Assembly (NCBI RefSeq): GCF_015690355.1
Contig: NZ_JADPRT010000011.1
Coordinates: 215,961 to 279,960 of the forward strand
Direction of reading: 5' to 3'
DNA length: 64,000 nucleotides
Source: Streptacidiphilus fuscans
GTDB lineage: Bacteria; Actinomycetota; Actinomycetes; Streptomycetales; Streptomycetaceae
The notes under the pieces were generated by a model. The model did not search any database, had not been told where the DNA came from, and saw only the letters and a program-made list of their open reading frames with translations. Below, one piece after another: positions 61,002 to 64,000 of this stretch. A program made the translations under genes and the position numbers. Position 1 is the first letter of the stretch. Every line of letters begins with the position of its first letter.

Positions 61002-62009
61002 ATGAAGGCAATCGTGTACGAGCGCAGCGGTGGTTCCGAGGTCCTCTCCCTGGTGGACCGTCCGGTCCCGGAGCCCGGCCCCGGCGAGGTCCGGGTCCGG
61101 GTCGTGGTCTCCGGCGTCAACCCGACCGACTGGAAGTCCCGCTCGGGCGCTCATGGGCAGAGTGGCGCGCAGGTCCCCAACCAGGACGGCGCGGGCGTCG
61201 TCGACGCGGCCGGTCCCGGCGTGGACCCGGCCCGCGTCGGCGAGCGGGTCTGGATCTGGGAGTCGGCCTGGCAGCGTGCCGACGGCACGGCACAGGAGTA
61301 CGTCGTCCTTCCCGAGCGCCAGGCCGTCGCGCTGCCCGAGCACGCCTCCTTCGACCTCGGCGCAAGCCTCGGCATCCCCGCCATGACCGCGCACCGCGCC
61401 CTCACCCTCGCCGAGGACGCGCCCGCGCGACTGGCCCCCGGCGCGTTGGCCGGGAGGACCGTCCTGGTCGCTGGCGGCGCGGGCGCGGTGGGCAACGCCG
61501 CGATCCAGCTGGCCCGTTGGGCGGGCGCGACGGTGCTCACCACGGTCAGCAGCCCCGAGAAGGCCAAGCTGGCGCAGGCCGCGGGCGCGCACCACGTCGT
61601 CGACTACCGCGCGCAGGACGCGGCGGCGGTGATCCGCGAGCTGGCGCCCGACGGCGTCGACATCGTCGTCGAGGTCGCCGTCACCGCCAACGTGGACCTC
61701 GATCTGGCCGTGCTGGCCGACAACGGCACCGTCGCCTTCTACGCCGATGGCAGCGGAGCGGAGGTCACCCTGCCGGTCCGCCCGTCGATGTTCCGCAACC
61801 TGCGCTGGCTGGGCGTGCTCGTCTACACGATCCCCGACGCCGCGAAGGTCGCGGCGGTCGCCGCGATCCAGGACGCGGTCGCGGCGGGATCGCTCCGTGG
61901 TGGCGCGGAGGCCGGTCTTCCCTGGCACCGGTTCCCGCTGGCGCAGACGGCGGAGGCGCACGACGCGGTCCAGGGCGGGGCCGTCGGCAAGGTGCTGATC
62001 GACATCTGA
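61002..62009 (+). CDS. NADPH:quinone oxidoreductase-like MDR protein
   Basis: This 335-residue protein starts at the ATG at 61002. GVNPTDWKSRSG, PNQDGAGVVDAAG, ALGIPAMTAHRAL-like block and the cofactor loop VLVAGGAGAVGNAAIQLARW, AKLAQAAGAHHVVDYRAQD. It lacks zinc-binding residues, as in the QOR branch. It reduces quinones or enones with NADPH. Confidence 0.92.
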   Translation: MKAIVYERSGGSEVLSLVDRPVPEPGPGEVRVRVVVSGVNPTDWKSRSGAHGQSGAQVPNQDGAGVVDAAGPGVDPARVGERVWIWESAWQRADGTAQEYVVLPERQAVALPEHASFDLGASLGIPAMTAHRALTLAEDAPARLAPGALAGRTVLVAGGAGAVGNAAIQLARWAGATVLTTVSSPEKAKLAQAAGAHHVVDYRAQDAAAVIRELAPDGVDIVVEVAVTANVDLDLAVLADNGTVAFYADGSGAEVTLPVRPSMFRNLRWLGVLVYTIPDAAKVAAVAAIQDAVAAGSLRGGAEAGLPWHRFPLAQTAEAHDAVQGGAVGKVLIDI

Positions 62010-62139
62010 TCGAGACCGAGCTGACGTCATGTCAACGTCATTCCCCTGGCTGCCGGTTGTCGACAGTAACTAGACTCTGTCGGTGATCGAACGACCGGAA
62101 GTCAGTCCTGGGTAGCCAGGGGAACGGGGGCATGTACGG

Positions 62140-62853
62140 GTGAGCGCGGAGTATCCACCGCCGCCGACGGAACAACCACGAGTGCCTGAGCAGCCATCGA
62201 TACCTCCGGAGCAACCGCCACCGCCGCAGCAGCCGCCGGTGCGGCGCACCGCGACAGCCCCGCCTGCGGGGCCACCTGCGTCGACCAGGGGAGACCTGGA
62301 TCTGCGGGTCACCAAGCACGTGCTCTGGGTCGGGCATGCGGCCTACCCGATCCGGAATATCGCGCGGGTGTTCACCTTTGAGCTGCGACCCCGCTACTGG
62401 ATGGCGGCGCTCCGGTTCTTCCGGCGTGTGGGCATCACGCTGGCGGCCCTGATCACGCTGACCATCATCGACTCCCTCGCCACATCCGCCGACCCCAACT
62501 CCACGGGCGACGGGACGGGGCAGTCGTCACTCAGCGGTTGGATGGTCTTCCTGTGGATCATGGGAGTCGTCGCCATCATCGCCTGGGCCGTCCAGTTGGT
62601 GCAGGTGCTCACCGAGAAGCCGCACCCCGCGCTGGCGATCGAGACCTCGGGTCCGTCGACCGCGATGGTGACACTCCCGGAACGGCGGGAGCTGGACCAG
62701 CTGGTCGACGCGCTGGTCGGTGCGATCGAGAACCCGGGCCGGGAGGTCATCTACCAGGTGAACCGGCTCCAGATCAGCAGCCCGACCAACTACTACTACG
62801 GCGACGTCGTCAACATGTACGGCGGTGGCGGCAACACGGGGATGATGAAGTGA
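62140..62853 (+). CDS. DUF6232-like membrane protein ending in a Gly/Asn-rich motif
   Basis: GTG at 62140 (GGGGG upstream); 237 residues. Pro/Gln-rich lead (about residues 1-48), then DLRVTKHVLWVGHAAYPIRN, two membrane helices (VGITLAALITLTIIDSLA; WMVFLWIMGVVAIIAWAVQL) and a cytoplasmic domain (PALAIETSGPSTAMVTLPE, LDQLVDALVGAIENPGRE), fitting DUF6232. The last 20 residues are YYYGDVVNMYGGGGNTGMMK; the same motif opens the next protein. Confidence 0.85.
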   Translation: MSAEYPPPPTEQPRVPEQPSIPPEQPPPPQQPPVRRTATAPPAGPPASTRGDLDLRVTKHVLWVGHAAYPIRNIARVFTFELRPRYWMAALRFFRRVGITLAALITLTIIDSLATSADPNSTGDGTGQSSLSGWMVFLWIMGVVAIIAWAVQLVQVLTEKPHPALAIETSGPSTAMVTLPERRELDQLVDALVGAIENPGREVIYQVNRLQISSPTNYYYGDVVNMYGGGGNTGMMK

Positions 62854-63200
62854 TGAGCGGAGACAGCTACTTCGGTGACGTCGTCCGGATCGAGGGCGGC
62901 AGCAACAACATCGGGATGGTCAAGAACCAGTACGGCACCGCCCAGGTCCCCGAGCTCGCCGCGCAGTTGGCGCAGCTGCGCGGGCTGGTCGCCGTCCTGC
63001 GCAGCGACGCGGCCGTGGCGCCGGAGGTTGCTGAGGACCTGGACGCCCACCTCGCCGAGGCGACCGGCGACGGTCAACCCGACCGCCGCAGCCGGGCGTT
63101 GCGCAGCATTCGCGCTATCGCCCAGACCGTCGGGGTGCTGGGCGCTCCGGTGGTCGAGCTGGTGAACAAGATCCTGGACCTGGTCAACCCGCACCCGTAG
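62853..63200 (+). CDS. Small protein opening with the same Gly/Asn-rich motif, unknown
   Basis: ATG at 62853 overlaps the previous stop by one base (TGATG), so translation is coupled. The 115-residue protein starts SYFGDVVRIEGGSNNIGMVK, then NQYGTAQVPELAAQLAQLRG with a helical (perhaps coiled) stretch (LVAVLRSDAAVAPEVAEDLD) and an amphipathic C-terminal helix (GAPVVELVNKILDLV). No known domain. See findings. Confidence 0.85.
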   Translation: MSGDSYFGDVVRIEGGSNNIGMVKNQYGTAQVPELAAQLAQLRGLVAVLRSDAAVAPEVAEDLDAHLAEATGDGQPDRRSRALRSIRAIAQTVGVLGAPVVELVNKILDLVNPHP

Positions 63201-63232
63201 CCGTCTGCGTACGTCTGCGTCAGGAGCTGACG

Positions 63233-64000
63233 TCAGCCCAACTGCCCGTAGGCGCGCGGGATCGCGCTGCCCAGCGCCTCGGGCGGGAACGGCCACTCGC
63301 CCGCCCGGAGCGCCTCGTCCACCCTGACGCCCGCCGCGTGCAGCGCCCGGCACTGCTCCGCGACCGCGCGGATCGCGTCCGCCTGCGCGCGGACGAAGGC
63401 CGCGTCGACCGTTGCGCCGTGGCCGGGGACGTACCGGGCGTCCGGTCCGGCGAGGGCCATCGCCGCGTCCAGGGTGGCGGCCCAGTCGAGCGGGAAGGAG
63501 TCGGAGCCGTAGGCCGGCGGCCCGGACTCCTCGACCAGGTCGCCCGTCAGCAGCACGCCCGCGTCCGGGACGTGGAGGAGCAGGTCGCCGTCGGTGTGGC
63601 CGCGGCCGACGTGGCGCAGCGACACCGTGCGGCCGTCGCCCAGGTCGAGCTCGTGGCCGCCGTGGACCTCGTGGTCGGGGACGTACTCCTCCAACTCGGC
63701 CATCTTCGCCGCCCACTCCGGACTGCGCCCAGCCATCCGCTCCTTGAAGGCCGCGGCCTCCTGATCGTCGGCCTCGGCGCGCATCGCGGCGACCGTCTGC
63801 GTGCTGCCCCAGACCTGGGCCGGCGGCACCTGGCGCGGGGCGACGAACTCCGCGTTGCCCCAGACATGGTCCCAGTGGATGTGGGTGTTGACCACCCACC
63901 GCACCGGCGCGGCCGACAACGCGCGCAGGTGCTCCCGCAGTTCACGCGCCTCGACGAGGCTGCACCGGGTGTCGGCGACCAGCAGACCGTCCGTGCCGAC
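63233..64000 (-). CDS. MBL-fold metallo-hydrolase, C-terminal part (runs off the right edge)
   Basis: 256 codons open from the window edge. Zinc motifs: NTHIHWDHVWGN (HxHxDH), RHVGRGHTDGDLLLH (His), LLTGDLVEES (Asp) and YVPGHGATV (His). The fold is that of the glyoxalase II/quorum-lactonase-like MBL hydrolases. The substrate is unknown. It is convergent with the preceding module. Confidence 0.92.
   Translation of the reverse strand, partial: VGTDGLLVADTRCSLVEARELREHLRALSAAPVRWVVNTHIHWDHVWGNAEFVAPRQVPPAQVWGSTQTVAAMRAEADDQEAAAFKERMAGRSPEWAAKMAELEEYVPDHEVHGGHELDLGDGRTVSLRHVGRGHTDGDLLLHVPDAGVLLTGDLVEESGPPAYGSDSFPLDWAATLDAAMALAGPDARYVPGHGATVDAAFVRAQADAIRAVAEQCRALHAAGVRVDEALRAGEWPFPPEALGSAIPRAYGQLG

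Noticed and set aside
62132..62143. Three-codon upstream frame (ATG TAC GGG TGA) overlapping the GTG start at 62140
   Set aside because: Too short to distinguish from chance, although it ends over the start codon.

Overview
High-GC actinobacterial chromosome, most likely a member of the Streptomycetaceae (Streptomyces, Kitasatospora or Streptacidiphilus). Reasons: almost every strong gene uses G or C in the third codon position. The core genes are typical of that family (PanB, NpdG, Map, NadE, a 453-residue GlnA2-type ligase beside GlnE, an InhA-like FabI). GntR, TetR and PucR regulators, EmrB-type efflux and a stand-alone terpene cyclase add to the picture. No rRNA, tRNA, CRISPR array or intact insertion sequence was seen.

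Region 1 (1-4800) is accessory or eroded DNA. It holds the start of a PhzF-family gene, a truncated tyrosine-recombinase remnant, a frameshifted Ku remnant, an orphan hypothetical protein, a secreted small protein and a suppressor-of-fused (SUFU) protein, with loosely coding DNA between them. It abuts the 3' end of tldD. The last ~90 codons of tldD have clearly different codon use from the rest, and the usual partner tldE/pmbA does not follow, which points to an integration or recombination boundary at about 4.8-5.07 kb.

Region 2 (4.8-31.5 kb) is largely housekeeping and metabolic: tldD; fabG-fabI (type II fatty-acid synthesis); a GntR regulator divergent from a CynX/NimT-type MFS gene with a 40-residue partner; a SixA phosphatase; release factor 3; an aldehyde dehydrogenase and alcohol dehydrogenase pair divergent from a TetR gene; a phytoene-dehydrogenase-like flavoprotein; a PucR regulator divergent from a decarboxylase and an amino-acid permease; an ABC exporter followed by a two-component pair; a lipoprotein; a stand-alone primase/polymerase-fold protein; and methionine aminopeptidase.

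Region 3 (31.5-49.3 kb): a MoxR/DUF58/DUF4129 membrane operon, a terpene synthase, NpdG (F420:NADPH oxidoreductase), a site-2 protease, PanB, an EmrB-type efflux pump with its own TetR and a 31-bp palindromic operator, a membrane-anchored EEP-family hydrolase, a second TetR divergent from a DUF4345 gene with paired operators, glutamine-dependent NadE and an SPFH membrane protein.

Region 4 (49.3-64 kb): an NlpC/P60 hydrolase with two Trp/Arg-rich repeats, GlnA2 and GlnE (nitrogen or polyamine metabolism), a PAP2 enzyme, an MFS transporter, a class F sortase beside a His-rich tailed surface protein, an S41 peptidase, a quinone oxidoreductase, a two-gene module of unknown function and the C-terminal part of a metallo-beta-lactamase-fold hydrolase. 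The two-gene module (62140-63200) is the most novel object: the C-terminus of the first protein and the N-terminus of the second carry the same Gly/Asn-rich motif, an arrangement reminiscent of paired bacterial amyloid-signalling motifs.

All calls were made by reading; no database searches were run.
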